NCBI GenBank assembly: GCA_016215555.1
Contig: JACRJC010000029.1
Span: forward strand, 1 to 56,536
Direction of reading: 5' to 3'
DNA: 56,536 nt
Origin: Rhodospirillales bacterium
Lineage (GTDB): Bacteria; Pseudomonadota; Alphaproteobacteria; Rhodospirillales; WMHbin7
Shown: in pieces, positions 30,886 through 39,652 of the stretch
How positions within the stretch are numbered: position 1 is the first letter of the stretch
Layout of the letters: the number at the start of each line of letters is the position of its first letter
Notes under the pieces: generated by a model
The model's database searches: none
The model's input: the letters and a program-made list of their open reading frames with translations, nothing else
What the model was told of the DNA's origin: nothing
Made by a program: the position numbers and the translations under genes

Positions 30886-32340
30886 ATGGATGGCATGAAC
30901 CAGGACGTGAAGGCCGAGCGCAAGGCCCTGATCGAGGAAGTTCTCTCGGCATACCCCGAGAAAACCGCCAAGAAGCGCGCACGGCACTTGAACGTCTATG
31001 ATGAAGGCAAGCCCGATTGCGGGGTCAAGTCGAACATCAAATCGGCGCCTGGCGTCATGACCATCCGCGGCTGCGCCTATGCCGGCTCGAAGGGCGTGGT
31101 CTTCGGCCCCTTGAAGGACATGGTGCATATCAGCCATGGCCCGGTCGGATGCGGGCAATATTCGTGGTCGCAGCGCCGCAACTACTACACCGGCACCACC
31201 GGCGTCGATACCTTCGTCACCATGCAGATCACCAGCGACTTCCAGGAACGCGACATCGTCTTCGGCGGCGACAAGAAGCTGGAAAAGGTGATCGACGAAA
31301 TCCATGTGATGTTCCCCCTCAACAAGGGCGTCTCGATCCAGTCGGAATGCCCGGTCGGTCTGATCGGCGACGACATCGAAGCCGTCGCCAAGAAGAAGGG
31401 CAAGGAACACGGCAAGATGGTGGTGCCCGTCCGTTGCGAAGGCTTCCGCGGCGTCTCGCAGTCGCTTGGCCACCATATCGCCAACGACGCCGTGCGCGAC
31501 TGGATGCTAGGCAAGGGCAAGGCCAAGGCCAAGGAATTCGAAACCACCCCCTATGACGTGGTGGTGATCGGCGACTACAATATCGGCGGCGACGCCTGGG
31601 CCAGCCGCATTCTGCTGGAGGATATGGGGCTTCGCGTCATCGGCCTATGGTCGGGCGACGCCACCCTGGCCGAGATCGAGCGCGGCAACAAGGGCAAGCT
31701 GAATCTCATCCACTGCTACCGCTCAATGAACTACATCTGCCGCCATATGGAAGAGCAGTACAATATCCCCTGGATGGAGTACAACTTCTTCGGCCCGACC
31801 CAGATCGCCCGTTCGCTTCGCGCCATCGCCGAGAAGTTCGACGACAAGATCAAGGCCGGCGCCGAGCGCGTGATCGCCAAATACGAGCCGATGGCCCAGG
31901 CCGTTCTCGCCAAGTACAAGCCGCGCCTTGAAGGCAAGAAGGCCATGCTGTATGTGGGCGGCCTGCGTCCGCGCCACGTTGCCGACGCCTACGGCGATCT
32001 GGGCATCGACATCATCGGCACCGGCTACGAGTTCGCCCACAGCGACGATTATCAGCGCACGGCTGATAATATCAAGGACGCCACGCTGGTTTACGACGAC
32101 GTGACCGGCTACGAACTCGAGAAGTTCATCGACAAGCTGCGTCCCGATCTCGTCGGTTCCGGCATCAAGGAAAAGTATTCGACCCAGAAGATGGGCGTTC
32201 CTTTCCGCCAGTTGCACTCGTGGGATTACTCAGGCCCCTATCACGGTTACGACGGTTTCGCCGTCTTCGCCCGCGATATGGATATGGCGATCAACAGCCC
32301 GGTGTGGGCGCTGAACAAAGCCCCCTGGAAAGCCGCCTGA
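30886..32340 (+). CDS. nifD: Nitrogenase molybdenum-iron protein alpha chain
   Basis: With NifK forms the MoFe protein that reduces N2. 484 residues. P-cluster cysteines appear in [11 protein letters not shown] and [14 protein letters not shown] and further on in [11 protein letters not shown]. The FeMo-cofactor Cys is in [11 protein letters not shown] and the His in [16 protein letters not shown]. This set fits the Mo-dependent enzyme rather than the V or Fe-only types. An AGGAGA ribosome site six bases from the ATG at 30886 fixes the start. Confidence 0.98.
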   Translation: MDGMNQDVKAERKALIEEVLSAYPEKTAKKRARHLNVYDEGKPDCGVKSNIKSAPGVMTIRGCAYAGSKGVVFGPLKDMVHISHGPVGCGQYSWSQRRNYYTGTTGVDTFVTMQITSDFQERDIVFGGDKKLEKVIDEIHVMFPLNKGVSIQSECPVGLIGDDIEAVAKKKGKEHGKMVVPVRCEGFRGVSQSLGHHIANDAVRDWMLGKGKAKAKEFETTPYDVVVIGDYNIGGDAWASRILLEDMGLRVIGLWSGDATLAEIERGNKGKLNLIHCYRSMNYICRHMEEQYNIPWMEYNFFGPTQIARSLRAIAEKFDDKIKAGAERVIAKYEPMAQAVLAKYKPRLEGKKAMLYVGGLRPRHVADAYGDLGIDIIGTGYEFAHSDDYQRTADNIKDATLVYDDVTGYELEKFIDKLRPDLVGSGIKEKYSTQKMGVPFRQLHSWDYSGPYHGYDGFAVFARDMDMAINSPVWALNKAPWKAA

Positions 32341-32355
32341 TATAGGAGAATTTCG

Positions 32356-33885
32356 ATGCCCCAGTCAGCCTTGAAAATCAAAGACCATATCGACCTCTTC
32401 AACGATCCGGAATATCTCGAAATCTTCAAGCGCAAGCGCGAACAGTTCGAGGATATGCCAAGCGATGACGAAGTGGCCAAGCAGGCGGCCTACATCAACT
32501 CGATGGAGTACCGCGAAAAGAACTTCGCCCGCGAAGCCCTGGTCATCAATCCGGCCAAGGCCTGCCAGCCGGTGGGGGTGGCCTATTGCGCAGCCGGCTT
32601 CGAGGGCACGCTGGCCTTCACCCACGGATCCTTGGGCTGCGCGGCCTATTTCCGCTCGCACCTGTCGCGCCATTTCAAGGAACCGTCGGCCATGGTCTGT
32701 TCGGCCATGACCGAGGACGCGGCGGTGTTCGGCGGCCTCAACAACATGGTCGAAGGCCTGGCCAACGCCTATGCGCTGTACAAGCCCAAGATGATTGCCG
32801 TGCATACGTCTTGCATCGCCGAAGTCATCGGCGACGATTTGAACAGCTTCATCATCCAGTCGCGCGAGAAGGGCAGCATCCCGGCAGATTTCCCGGTCGC
32901 TTTCGCCCACACGCCCAGCTTCGTAGGCTCGCACATCGTCGGCTACGACAACATGATGAAGAGCATTCTTTCCAACTTCTGGGAAGGCAAGGAGCGCAAG
33001 GCCGGCGGCAGCGTCAACATCATCGGCGGTTTCGATGGTTATGGCGTCGCCAACGCCCGTGAGATCAAGGACATCATCTCCGCCATGGGCGCCGACGTGA
33101 CCTTGCTTTCGGACGTCTCCGACATTTACGACACGCCGGCCGACGGTTCGTACCGCATGTATGACGGCGGCACGCCGCTGGAAGCCGTGACCAAGGCGCT
33201 TGACGCCAAGGCCACCATCTCGTTGCAGGAATGGTGCTCGGCCAAGACCCTGGATTTCGCCAAGGATAAGGGCCAGGACGTGGCGTCCTTCAACTATCCG
33301 ATGGGCCTGGGGGCGACCGACGAATTCCTGATGAAGCTGTCGGCCCTGACCGGCAAGGCCATTCCGGAATCGATCGCCAAGGATCGCGGCCGCCTGGTTG
33401 ACGCCATTGAAGACTCGTTAAGCTGGATCCATGGCAAGAGTTTCTCGATCTATGGCGACCCCGACTTCGTCATGGGCATGACCCGCTTCGTTCTGGAACT
33501 GGGCGGCGAACCTCTCCATCTGCTGTCCACCAATGGCGGCAACGAGTGGGAAGCGAAGATGAAGGCGCTTCTGGCCAGTTCGCCCTTTGGCGCTTCCGGC
33601 CAGGTGTGGAAGGGCAAGGATCTGTGGCACATGCGATCCTTGCTGGCCACCGAACCGTCCGACTATCTGATCGGTTCGTCCTATGGCAAGTATCTGGAGA
33701 AGGATACCGGCGTGCCTCTGATCCGCATCGGTTTCCCCATCTTCGACCGCCACCATCATCACCGCTTCCCGACCATGTTCTACAAGGGCGGCCTGCGCGT
33801 GCTGGTGACCATTCTGGATAAGATTTTCGACACCATCGACGAAAAGACGAAGGTGACGGGAATCAGCTACGACCTGACCCGCTAG
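32356..33885 (+). CDS. nifK: Nitrogenase molybdenum-iron protein beta chain
   Basis: Beta subunit of the MoFe protein, supplying half of the P-cluster ligands. 509 residues. Cysteines are seen in NPAKACQPVGVAYCAAGF and GSLGCAAYFRSHLSRHFKEP, and in VHTSCIAEVIGDD. The C-terminal region FPIFDRHHHHRFPTMFYKGG is typical. It starts 15 bases after nifD with AGGAGA. A strong terminator lies downstream; nifENX and other assembly genes are not in this window. Confidence 0.98.
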   Translation: MPQSALKIKDHIDLFNDPEYLEIFKRKREQFEDMPSDDEVAKQAAYINSMEYREKNFAREALVINPAKACQPVGVAYCAAGFEGTLAFTHGSLGCAAYFRSHLSRHFKEPSAMVCSAMTEDAAVFGGLNNMVEGLANAYALYKPKMIAVHTSCIAEVIGDDLNSFIIQSREKGSIPADFPVAFAHTPSFVGSHIVGYDNMMKSILSNFWEGKERKAGGSVNIIGGFDGYGVANAREIKDIISAMGADVTLLSDVSDIYDTPADGSYRMYDGGTPLEAVTKALDAKATISLQEWCSAKTLDFAKDKGQDVASFNYPMGLGATDEFLMKLSALTGKAIPESIAKDRGRLVDAIEDSLSWIHGKSFSIYGDPDFVMGMTRFVLELGGEPLHLLSTNGGNEWEAKMKALLASSPFGASGQVWKGKDLWHMRSLLATEPSDYLIGSSYGKYLEKDTGVPLIRIGFPIFDRHHHHRFPTMFYKGGLRVLVTILDKIFDTIDEKTKVTGISYDLTR

Positions 33886-33919
33886 CGAACCCGCACTCCA
33901 GTCGCTGGCGGCAGGCCGA

Positions 33920-33955
33920 GGGCCCAGGAGCAATCCTGGGCCCTTACCTTTTTAC
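33920..33955 (+). terminator. Rho-independent terminator after nifK
   Basis: A ten-base perfect stem GGGCCCAGGA / TCCTGGGCCC (33920-33929 with 33934-33943), a four-base loop and a T-rich tail TTACCTTTTT. The tail runs into the last codons of the convergent hemerythrin gene. Confidence 0.85.
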
Positions 33956-34362
33956 CGCACACCATGCGCCGCGAAGAAGGGCATGTAGCCCTTGTCTGTG
34001 CCCTGGATATGGCCGACCAGCCAGTTGTTGAGAAATTCGACGGCTTCCTTGCTCAGGGCCGAACTGGCGCCGGCAGCCACCTGGCGCTGAATGTCGTAAA
34101 CCCGACCGGTCAGCATGTCGTGTTGCGCCTTGTGGCTGTCAAAGTCGGGATAGCCCAGACGCTGCATCTCCGCTTCCTCGCGGGCGAAATGGGTTTCCGT
34201 ATATTCCAGCAATTCTTCCAGAATATAGGCCAGCGATTGCGGGCCGCGCCCGGCATTGATGCCGTCGAACAAGCTGTTCAGCAACGTGATCAGATATTTG
34301 TGGTCATTGTCGAACTGGTCGATGCCGACGCTGATTTGCTCGTTCCATTGGATAAGAGGCAT
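33952..34362 (-). CDS. Bacteriohemerythrin
   Basis: A 136-residue single-domain oxygen-binding protein with a non-heme di-iron site. Ligands are visible in the right order: His in DNDHKYL, His and Glu in THFAREEAEM, two His in HKAQHDML and His plus Asp in VGHIQGTDKGY. It is convergent with nifK. In nitrogen-fixing bacteria such proteins may bind or deliver O2, so a link to oxygen protection of nitrogenase is possible but only inferred from position. Confidence 0.93.
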   Translation of the reverse strand: MPLIQWNEQISVGIDQFDNDHKYLITLLNSLFDGINAGRGPQSLAYILEELLEYTETHFAREEAEMQRLGYPDFDSHKAQHDMLTGRVYDIQRQVAAGASSALSKEAVEFLNNWLVGHIQGTDKGYMPFFAAHGVR

Positions 34363-34459
34363 TTGTCCGGCTCCGTTCGCTTTGAGACGTTATGAGAATG
34401 AGGTTGCTGGCCGCCCTTTCCAAGAGCCCTCACATTAGTCGATGCTAATAAAGTTTGTT

Positions 34460-34488
34460 AAACAAAAAGCCGGGGAATTTCCCCGGCC
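34460..34488 (-). terminator. Rho-independent terminator
   Basis: Perfect GCCGGGG/CCCCGGC stem (34469-34487), followed on the minus strand by a T run (the A tract at 34464-34468). It ends the transcript of the charged coiled-coil gene at 34536-34985. Confidence 0.8.
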
Positions 34489-34535
34489 TCTTGACTGGCC
34501 TTGTCGTCGCGCCCTCCCGGCGCTTGAGGCTTGCG

Positions 34536-34985
34536 CTAATTGCCTTTCTTTTCACGCCGTTCGCCGCGCTTCTCGCGCATCTCCTGGCGCTTTTCGCGCC
34601 ATTCCTTGGCCTTGGGATCGGGCCGGCCATCGCCCCGGTCGCGCAGATCGTCCCTGGCGTCACGCTTGTCGTCGCGCAGATCCTTGCGGTCTTTCTTCAT
34701 TTCCTTTTTGGCGTCGCGGATGTCCTCGCGGTCCTGTTTCAGCTCATCGCGATACTGGTCTGCCTTTTCCTTGTCGCCTTCCTTCATGGCGTCGCGCATG
34801 GCCTTGCGGTCTTCGATCGCTTCCTTGTGGGCGTCTCGAAGCTCCTTGCGGTCCTGCTGCAACTGCTGCTGATCCTGCTTCAATTGCGCCTTGTCGTTCT
34901 GCAATTGGGGATCGGGCGTCTGGGCCAAGACCAGCGAGGGACTGGCGAACAGGACGGCGGCGAGAATGGCGGTACTGCGGTTCAT
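34536..34985 (-). CDS. Exported, highly charged coiled-coil protein
   Basis: 149 residues: a signal peptide (MNRSTAILAAVLFASPSLVLA, cut before QTPD), then an almost uninterrupted run of Lys, Arg, Asp, Glu and Gln with short near-repeats of the form DRKELRDA, DRKAMRDAM, DREDIRDAKKEM, DRKDLRDD. The long single helix should reach well over 100 residues in the periplasm. No family or catalytic motif is recognised. It has its own terminator and appears monocistronic. Confidence 0.8.
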   Translation of the reverse strand: MNRSTAILAAVLFASPSLVLAQTPDPQLQNDKAQLKQDQQQLQQDRKELRDAHKEAIEDRKAMRDAMKEGDKEKADQYRDELKQDREDIRDAKKEMKKDRKDLRDDKRDARDDLRDRGDGRPDPKAKEWREKRQEMREKRGERREKKGN

Positions 34986-35102
34986 GGAAGGATGCTCCCG
35001 AAATGGACGATGGTTGCAGTAGGCCAGAGGATCGTGGCCGAAATGCGGAGCCGATTATGGCAATTGCGCCATTAATCCAATGTGATGCCCATCACCATCA
35101 TG

Positions 35103-35723
35103 CTATCCGCACCGCATCCAGGGGCCCATATCGACATGAATATGGTCCTTGTGATCGTAATCGGACGAAGGGGTCAGAACCAGATGGAAATGCCGGCAGG
35201 CTTCCTCGGCCAGTTTGCGCAGAAAGGTGGTTCGCGGCGAATTGCCCCGCCAATCATCTCGCACCTTCAAGATGGCGCCGTCATCAAGCTCGAAGGCCCA
35301 GAAATCCATGGCCATGCCAAGCCCGTGCTGGCTTAGGCGCTTGCCGTCGCGCTGGCTGCGGCAGTCATAGGCCCCGACATGATGGATCTTGCGCACCCCC
35401 TGGCGCAGATATTGTTGGGCCAGGGGTTGCACGGTCTGGAAATCGAAGCGGGCCAGAGCCAGGGCCAGGGGGCAGGCCATGGTGGCGGGCCGGTTCAAAT
35501 CCGACCTCAGTTTCAAAAGCTTGACGGGATTGGTGACTCGGCAGCCGTCAGGCGTCGCGAAATCGGCCATGGTTTCAAAGCGGGTGCCGGAAATCCTGAG
35601 ATCGGCCAGGCATTGTTCGGGATCGCCGCCGATGCCGGGCGCGCGGCTGGCCTTCTCGGGCTCGAACAGGGCGCAGCCCGACAGGAAGACCAGCGCAAGG
35701 GCTGCAATCCACGTCTTTCTCAT
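35103..35723 (-). CDS. Extensin-like C-terminal domain lipoprotein
   Basis: 206 residues. The N-terminus is a lipoprotein signal with the lipobox FLSGC, so membrane-anchored. The body matches the bacterial extensin-like family (DUF/Extensin-like_C), with CRVTNPVKLL, CPLALALARF, YDCRSQ, QHGLGMAMDFWAF and a C-terminal DHKDHIHVD. The last two contain His/Asp arrangements like those of VanY/MepA-type zinc peptidases, suggesting cell-wall peptide cleavage; that activity is inferred. Confidence 0.82.
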   Translation of the reverse strand: MRKTWIAALALVFLSGCALFEPEKASRAPGIGGDPEQCLADLRISGTRFETMADFATPDGCRVTNPVKLLKLRSDLNRPATMACPLALALARFDFQTVQPLAQQYLRQGVRKIHHVGAYDCRSQRDGKRLSQHGLGMAMDFWAFELDDGAILKVRDDWRGNSPRTTFLRKLAEEACRHFHLVLTPSSDYDHKDHIHVDMGPWMRCG

Positions 35724-35787
35724 CTAGCTATTGTGACTGATTTGGGCTAAATCCACAATCTGTTGATATTCTAAAGCGAGCCTTGCC

Positions 35788-36525
35788 GTGATTCTGGCCC
35801 AACTGTCCGATTTTCACCTCTCTTCCGGCCATCCCGAGCGCACAAAGCGCCTGGTCCGCGCCATCGACCATCTGCTGGGGCTGGAAACCAGGCCCGACGC
35901 CGTGGTCATTACCGGCGATGTCGCCGACAAGGGCGAGTCCAGCATGTATGCCGAGGCGGCGGGGGAGCTGGCCCGCCTGCCGATGCCGGTCTTTGCCGTG
36001 CCCGGCAACCGCGACTGGACCGAGCCTTTCCGCGAGAATCTGACGCCCTGGTGCGGCGAGGCCGAGAACGGGTTTCTGAACCATGTGGGCGAGATGGGCG
36101 ATTTGCGCCTGCTGGGTCTGGACAGCCGCCGTCCCGGCAGCCAGCAGGGCCAGTTTTCGGCCCAAAGCAAGTCTTGGCTGGAGGCGCGCCTCGCCTTGCA
36201 GCCGGAACGCCCGACGGCGATTTTCCTGCACCATCCGCCCTTCAGGACCAAGCTGCGCAACGGCAGCATCGGCCATCAGATCGAAGGGGTCGAGATGCTG
36301 GAAGAGGTTGTGCGCAGGCATTCGAATATCGTGCAGATTCTGTGCGGCCATCTGCATCGCATCTATGCTGTGCCGGTGGCCGGAGTCATCGCTACCTCGG
36401 CGCCGTCGCTGGCCTATCAGGGCATCGTCGAACATTGGCACGAAAAGGACGATTTCGATATCCGCCCCGCCGTCACGCTGCACTATTGGCAAGATGGCGG
36501 GCTGATCAGCCGTTTGGCTTGGTAG
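35788..36525 (+). CDS. CpdA-like metallophosphoesterase with GNRD in place of GNHD
   Basis: 245 residues of the calcineurin-like phosphoesterase family, closest in layout to cyclic-nucleotide phosphodiesterases (CpdA). Metal motifs: QLSDFHLS at the N-terminus, VITGDVAD near residue 50, IFLHHPP near 146 and CGHLHR near 190. The fourth motif, normally GNHD, reads PGNRD, replacing the His thought to protonate the leaving group. Activity may be altered. The start is a GTG. Confidence 0.82.
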   Translation: MILAQLSDFHLSSGHPERTKRLVRAIDHLLGLETRPDAVVITGDVADKGESSMYAEAAGELARLPMPVFAVPGNRDWTEPFRENLTPWCGEAENGFLNHVGEMGDLRLLGLDSRRPGSQQGQFSAQSKSWLEARLALQPERPTAIFLHHPPFRTKLRNGSIGHQIEGVEMLEEVVRRHSNIVQILCGHLHRIYAVPVAGVIATSAPSLAYQGIVEHWHEKDDFDIRPAVTLHYWQDGGLISRLAW

Positions 36526-36537
36526 CCGTCTTCATTC

Positions 36538-36567
36538 TTGCAGATGTGATAGCATATCTGCTATCAT
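36538..36567 (+). promoter_or_regulatory. Promoter and perfect operator of the PIN/RHH pair
   Basis: TTGCAG (36538-36543), an 18-base gap and TATCAT (36562-36567) form a promoter. TGATAGCA-TATC-TGCTATCA (36547-36566) is a perfect eight-base inverted repeat lying across it. The predicted transcript start coincides with the ATG at 36573, so the message may be leaderless. Confidence 0.6.
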
Positions 36568-36572
36568 TTGGC

Positions 36573-37013
36573 ATGACGCCGTTCTCCGTCGTCCTTGATA
36601 CCAATGTCTTTATCGGCGCTCTGCTGGGAGAGGGAGGCGCCAATCGCAAGCTTGTCCGCCTCTGCCTTCAGGGACGGATAGAGCCTTTGATGGGCGTGGC
36701 CCTATTCGCCGAATTCGAGAGCTTGATGGCGAGGCGCGATGTCTTTCGCAAATGCGCATTGAATGAAGCCGAGCGAAACGAGTTGTTGGACTCCTTTCTG
36801 GGCGCTTGCCGATGGGTGCCGGTCTATTTTCTATGGCGTCCGAATCTGCCCGATGAGGCCGACAATCACTTGGTTGAATTGGCGGCGGCGGGCGGGGCGT
36901 CGGTGATCGCAACCAACAATGTCCGTGACTTTGTTGGCGAGCAGATGCGCTTCCTGGGAATCGAGGCCATGTCTCCGGGCGCGTTCATAAAACATTGGGA
37001 GAGTCAGCGATGA
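36573..37013 (+). CDS. PIN-domain toxin
   Basis: 146 residues with the PIN ribonuclease fold. Acidic residues are seen in VVLDTNVFIGALL at the N-terminus, EFESLMARRDVF in the middle, and DEADNHLVELAAAGGASVIATNNVRDF near the C-terminus, as in PIN_3-type toxins of uncharacterised TA pairs. It would cut RNA. The ATG at 36573 directly follows the operator; longer readings run into the phosphoesterase gene. The RHH gene overlaps its stop (ATGA), so the toxin comes first. Confidence 0.85.
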   Translation: MTPFSVVLDTNVFIGALLGEGGANRKLVRLCLQGRIEPLMGVALFAEFESLMARRDVFRKCALNEAERNELLDSFLGACRWVPVYFLWRPNLPDEADNHLVELAAAGGASVIATNNVRDFVGEQMRFLGIEAMSPGAFIKHWESQR

Positions 37014-37231
37014 AGACCATGACCATCCGCTTGCCGGACGACAAGCACGACCGGCTGAAAAGCCTGGCCTTGCGCCGGGGAGTCAGCCTGAACAAGCTGT
37101 TCGAGGAATTCTCAACCGTGGCCCTGACTGAATTCGACGCCGAGAACCGTTTCCGTCTTCGCGCGATGCGCGGCGACAAGAAGCGAGGCATGGCGCTCTT
37201 GGATAAATTGGATAAGGCGGCTCGTTCATAA
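37010..37231 (+). CDS. Ribbon-helix-helix antitoxin
   Basis: 73 residues starting MKTMTIRLPDDKHDRLKSLA, a clear RHH beta-strand and helix, followed by a second helix (GVSLNKLFEEFSTVAL) and a basic C-terminal tail. It should neutralise the PIN protein and bind the operator at 36547-36566. It is coupled to the toxin gene by ATGA, with GGGAGAG upstream of the ATG. Its end overlaps the convergent hydrolase gene by six bases. Confidence 0.85.
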   Translation: MKTMTIRLPDDKHDRLKSLALRRGVSLNKLFEEFSTVALTEFDAENRFRLRAMRGDKKRGMALLDKLDKAARS

Positions 37232-38014
37232 ATTCCCCCGCATCGCCTCCAGCGTTTGGTCGGGGGCCTCGCTCATCAGCATATGGCCGCTGCCGGGAAC
37301 GACGACGCAGCGCGCGTCCTTGATGAATCCGGCCAATTCGCGCCCGCCCTTCAGGGGCGTCATCAGGTCGGAATCACCCAGGATCAGCAAGGTGGGGCAG
37401 GCGACTTTCGCCGCTGCCTCCGGCGCACCTTGATAGTTATTGCAGGCGGTCAGGCCGTTGAAGATGACGCCCGGCTTCGAACGCTCGATCAGATGATGCA
37501 CCTGGCCCAGCAGCCACATGCCGGGCATTTTGTTGGTGCCGAAATGATGGGGACGGGCATGGCTCCAGGAGGTCATGCAGTCGATCACCTCGACGGTGCC
37601 GGCCTGTGCCGAGGCCAGCATGTCGGGATGCACCGGCATGCGCGTGGCCGCACCCAGCAGCGTCAATCGCGTCACGCGTTGGGGATGGCGCGCCGCCGTT
37701 TCCAGGGCGATCAGGGCGCCCAGACTATGACCGGCCAGGGCCGCCTGCTTCAATCCGGCGGCATCCAGGAATCGCGCCATCCAATCGGCATAGTCGCCGA
37801 TGGCGGCATAGGCCTTGCCCTCGCTTTTTCCATGGCCGGGCAGATCGAGTGCTAGCACATTCATGCCGTGATGGGCCAGCCAGCGGGTTTGCAGCACCCA
37901 GACGGTATGATCCATGCCGGCCCCGTGAATCAGCACGAGGCTGGGCTTGGCGGGGTCGAAATCCCTGCCGCCGGTGGCGGCGAAGATTTTCAAGCCATCG
38001 ACGATCAGGTCCAT
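37226..38014 (-). CDS. Alpha/beta hydrolase
   Basis: 262 residues. LIHGAGMDHTVW holds the oxyanion-hole region, the nucleophile elbow is GHSLGA near residue 91, the acid is likely in LILGDSDLMTP and the His in PGSGHMLMSEAP. This completes a Ser-Asp-His triad of a soluble esterase or similar hydrolase. It starts one base from the end of the sulfhydrylase gene, so the two are probably cotranscribed. No substrate can be named. Confidence 0.85.
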   Translation of the reverse strand: MDLIVDGLKIFAATGGRDFDPAKPSLVLIHGAGMDHTVWVLQTRWLAHHGMNVLALDLPGHGKSEGKAYAAIGDYADWMARFLDAAGLKQAALAGHSLGALIALETAARHPQRVTRLTLLGAATRMPVHPDMLASAQAGTVEVIDCMTSWSHARPHHFGTNKMPGMWLLGQVHHLIERSKPGVIFNGLTACNNYQGAPEAAAKVACPTLLILGDSDLMTPLKGGRELAGFIKDARCVVVPGSGHMLMSEAPDQTLEAMRGNL

Positions 38015-38015
38015 C

Positions 38016-39317
38016 TCAGGCTCCCTTCGTTGCGGCGTGCAGGGCCTGGGCCAGATCATCGACCAAATCCGTCTCGTCCTCGAGCCCGATGGAGAGGCGG
38101 ATCAGTTCCTCGCCGATGCCGGCTTTGGCCAACGCCTTGGCATCCATCTGCTGATGGGTGGTGCTGGCCGGATGGATGGCCAGCGATTTGGCGTCGCCGA
38201 TATTGGCCAGATGCGAAAACACCTTCAGCCTCTCGATGAATTTGGCGGCGGCACCGCGTCCGCCCTTGATGCCGAAGGTGACGATGGCGGTGATGCCTTT
38301 GGGATACAGTTCCTGCGCCCGCTCGTGATCGGGATGTTCGGGCAGGTCGGGCGAATTGACCCAGGCCACGCCGGGGGCGCGCTCCAGATAGCGCACCACT
38401 TGGCGCGCATTGTGGATGTGGCGATGCATGCGCACAGGCAGCGTCTCCACGCCTTGCAGGATGTGGAAAGCGTTGGTGGGGCTCAGGCAGGCCCCGAAAT
38501 CGCGCAAGCCCTCGGCCCTGGCCCTTTGGATGAAGGCCGAGGGGCCGAATTCCTCGCAGAAATCCAAGCCGTGATAGCCGGCATAGGGTTCGGTCAGGGT
38601 CGGAAATTTCGACGCCACGGATTCCCAGTCGAAACTGCCGCCGTCGATCAGCAGGCCGCCGATGGCGACGCCGTGCCCGCCCAGATATTTGGTCGCCGAA
38701 TGCATGACGATGTCGGCGCCCATGGCGATGGGCCGCCCCAGATAGGGGGTGGTGAAGGTGGCGTCGATCATCAGGGGCAGGCCCGCCCCGTGGGCGACGG
38801 AAGCGATCTTGGGAATGTCCAAAACCTCCAAATTCGGATTGCCCACCGTCTCGGCGAAGATCAGGCGGGTTTCGGGACGGATGGCGGATTTGAAGGCTTC
38901 CGGGTCGCGGGGATCGACGAAGCTGGCCGTGATGCCGAAGCGGGGCAGGGTCAGGGCCAGCAGATTATAGCTGCCGCCATACAGGGCTCTCGAGGCCACG
39001 ATATGCCCGCCCGACCCCATCAGGGTGACGATGGCCAGATGCAGGGCCGCCTGGCCCGAGGCGGTGGCGATGGCCCCGACACCGCCTTCCAGGGCGCATA
39101 GGCGCTCTTCCAGCACCGCCACGGTGGGGTTGGAGATGCGCGAATAGATATGCCCGGCCCGTTCCAGATTGAACAGCGAGGCCGCCTGATCGGTGCTTTT
39201 GAAGACATAGGAGGTGGTTTGATAAATAGGCACCGCCCTGGCGCCATGCTCGGGATCGGGCTGCTGGCCGGCATGCAGGGCCAGGGTGTCGAAGCGGATA
39301 TGCTTGGGATCGGCCAT
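38016..39317 (-). CDS. metY: O-acetylhomoserine aminocarboxypropyltransferase (sulfhydrylase)
   Basis: 433 residues of the Cys/Met metabolism PLP family. It would make homocysteine from O-acetylhomoserine and sulfide. Motifs: YQTTSYVFKSTDQAASLFNL, YSRISNPTVAVLEERL, GGSYNLL, DATFTTPY and the PLP Lys in HSATKYLGGHG. The length and the insert after this Lys fit MetY rather than MetB/MetC (about 380-390 residues). A succinyl donor cannot be excluded. Confidence 0.88.
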   Translation of the reverse strand: MADPKHIRFDTLALHAGQQPDPEHGARAVPIYQTTSYVFKSTDQAASLFNLERAGHIYSRISNPTVAVLEERLCALEGGVGAIATASGQAALHLAIVTLMGSGGHIVASRALYGGSYNLLALTLPRFGITASFVDPRDPEAFKSAIRPETRLIFAETVGNPNLEVLDIPKIASVAHGAGLPLMIDATFTTPYLGRPIAMGADIVMHSATKYLGGHGVAIGGLLIDGGSFDWESVASKFPTLTEPYAGYHGLDFCEEFGPSAFIQRARAEGLRDFGACLSPTNAFHILQGVETLPVRMHRHIHNARQVVRYLERAPGVAWVNSPDLPEHPDHERAQELYPKGITAIVTFGIKGGRGAAAKFIERLKVFSHLANIGDAKSLAIHPASTTHQQMDAKALAKAGIGEELIRLSIGLEDETDLVDDLAQALHAATKGA

Positions 39318-39331
39318 GAAAATACTCCGGG

Positions 39332-39652
39332 CTAGGCGGCTCGAGGGGTGATGGTGGACAATTCCGTTTCGATGGCACGACGACGTTCCATGAGGTCAAA
39401 GTCGGCCTGAAGACCCAGGAAAAAGCCCTCCGACAGGCCGAAATAGCGGGCCAGTCGCAGATCGGTGTCCGCCGTCACGGTTCGCTTGCCCAGCACGATT
39501 TCATTGATGCGCCTTGGCGGCACCCCGATCGCCCGGGCGAGCGCGTTCTGGCTCAATCCCATCGGGTCCAGGAATTCCGCTTTCAGGATGGTTCCCGGGT
39601 GAGGATTGGCCAGCAAACGGCCTTTAGCGATGGTAATCGATGATTTCGACAT
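39332..39652 (-). CDS. higA: HigA-family antitoxin
   Basis: 106 residues with an HTH of the XRE/HigA type. The segment HPGTILKAEFLDPMGLSQNA is the HigA hallmark, followed by LARAIGVPPRRINEIVLGKR (recognition helix) and the closing LARYFGLSEGFFLGLQADFD. It follows the toxin gene and overlaps it by 29 bases, the usual higB-higA order. Confidence 0.92.
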   Translation of the reverse strand: MSKSSITIAKGRLLANPHPGTILKAEFLDPMGLSQNALARAIGVPPRRINEIVLGKRTVTADTDLRLARYFGLSEGFFLGLQADFDLMERRRAIETELSTITPRAA

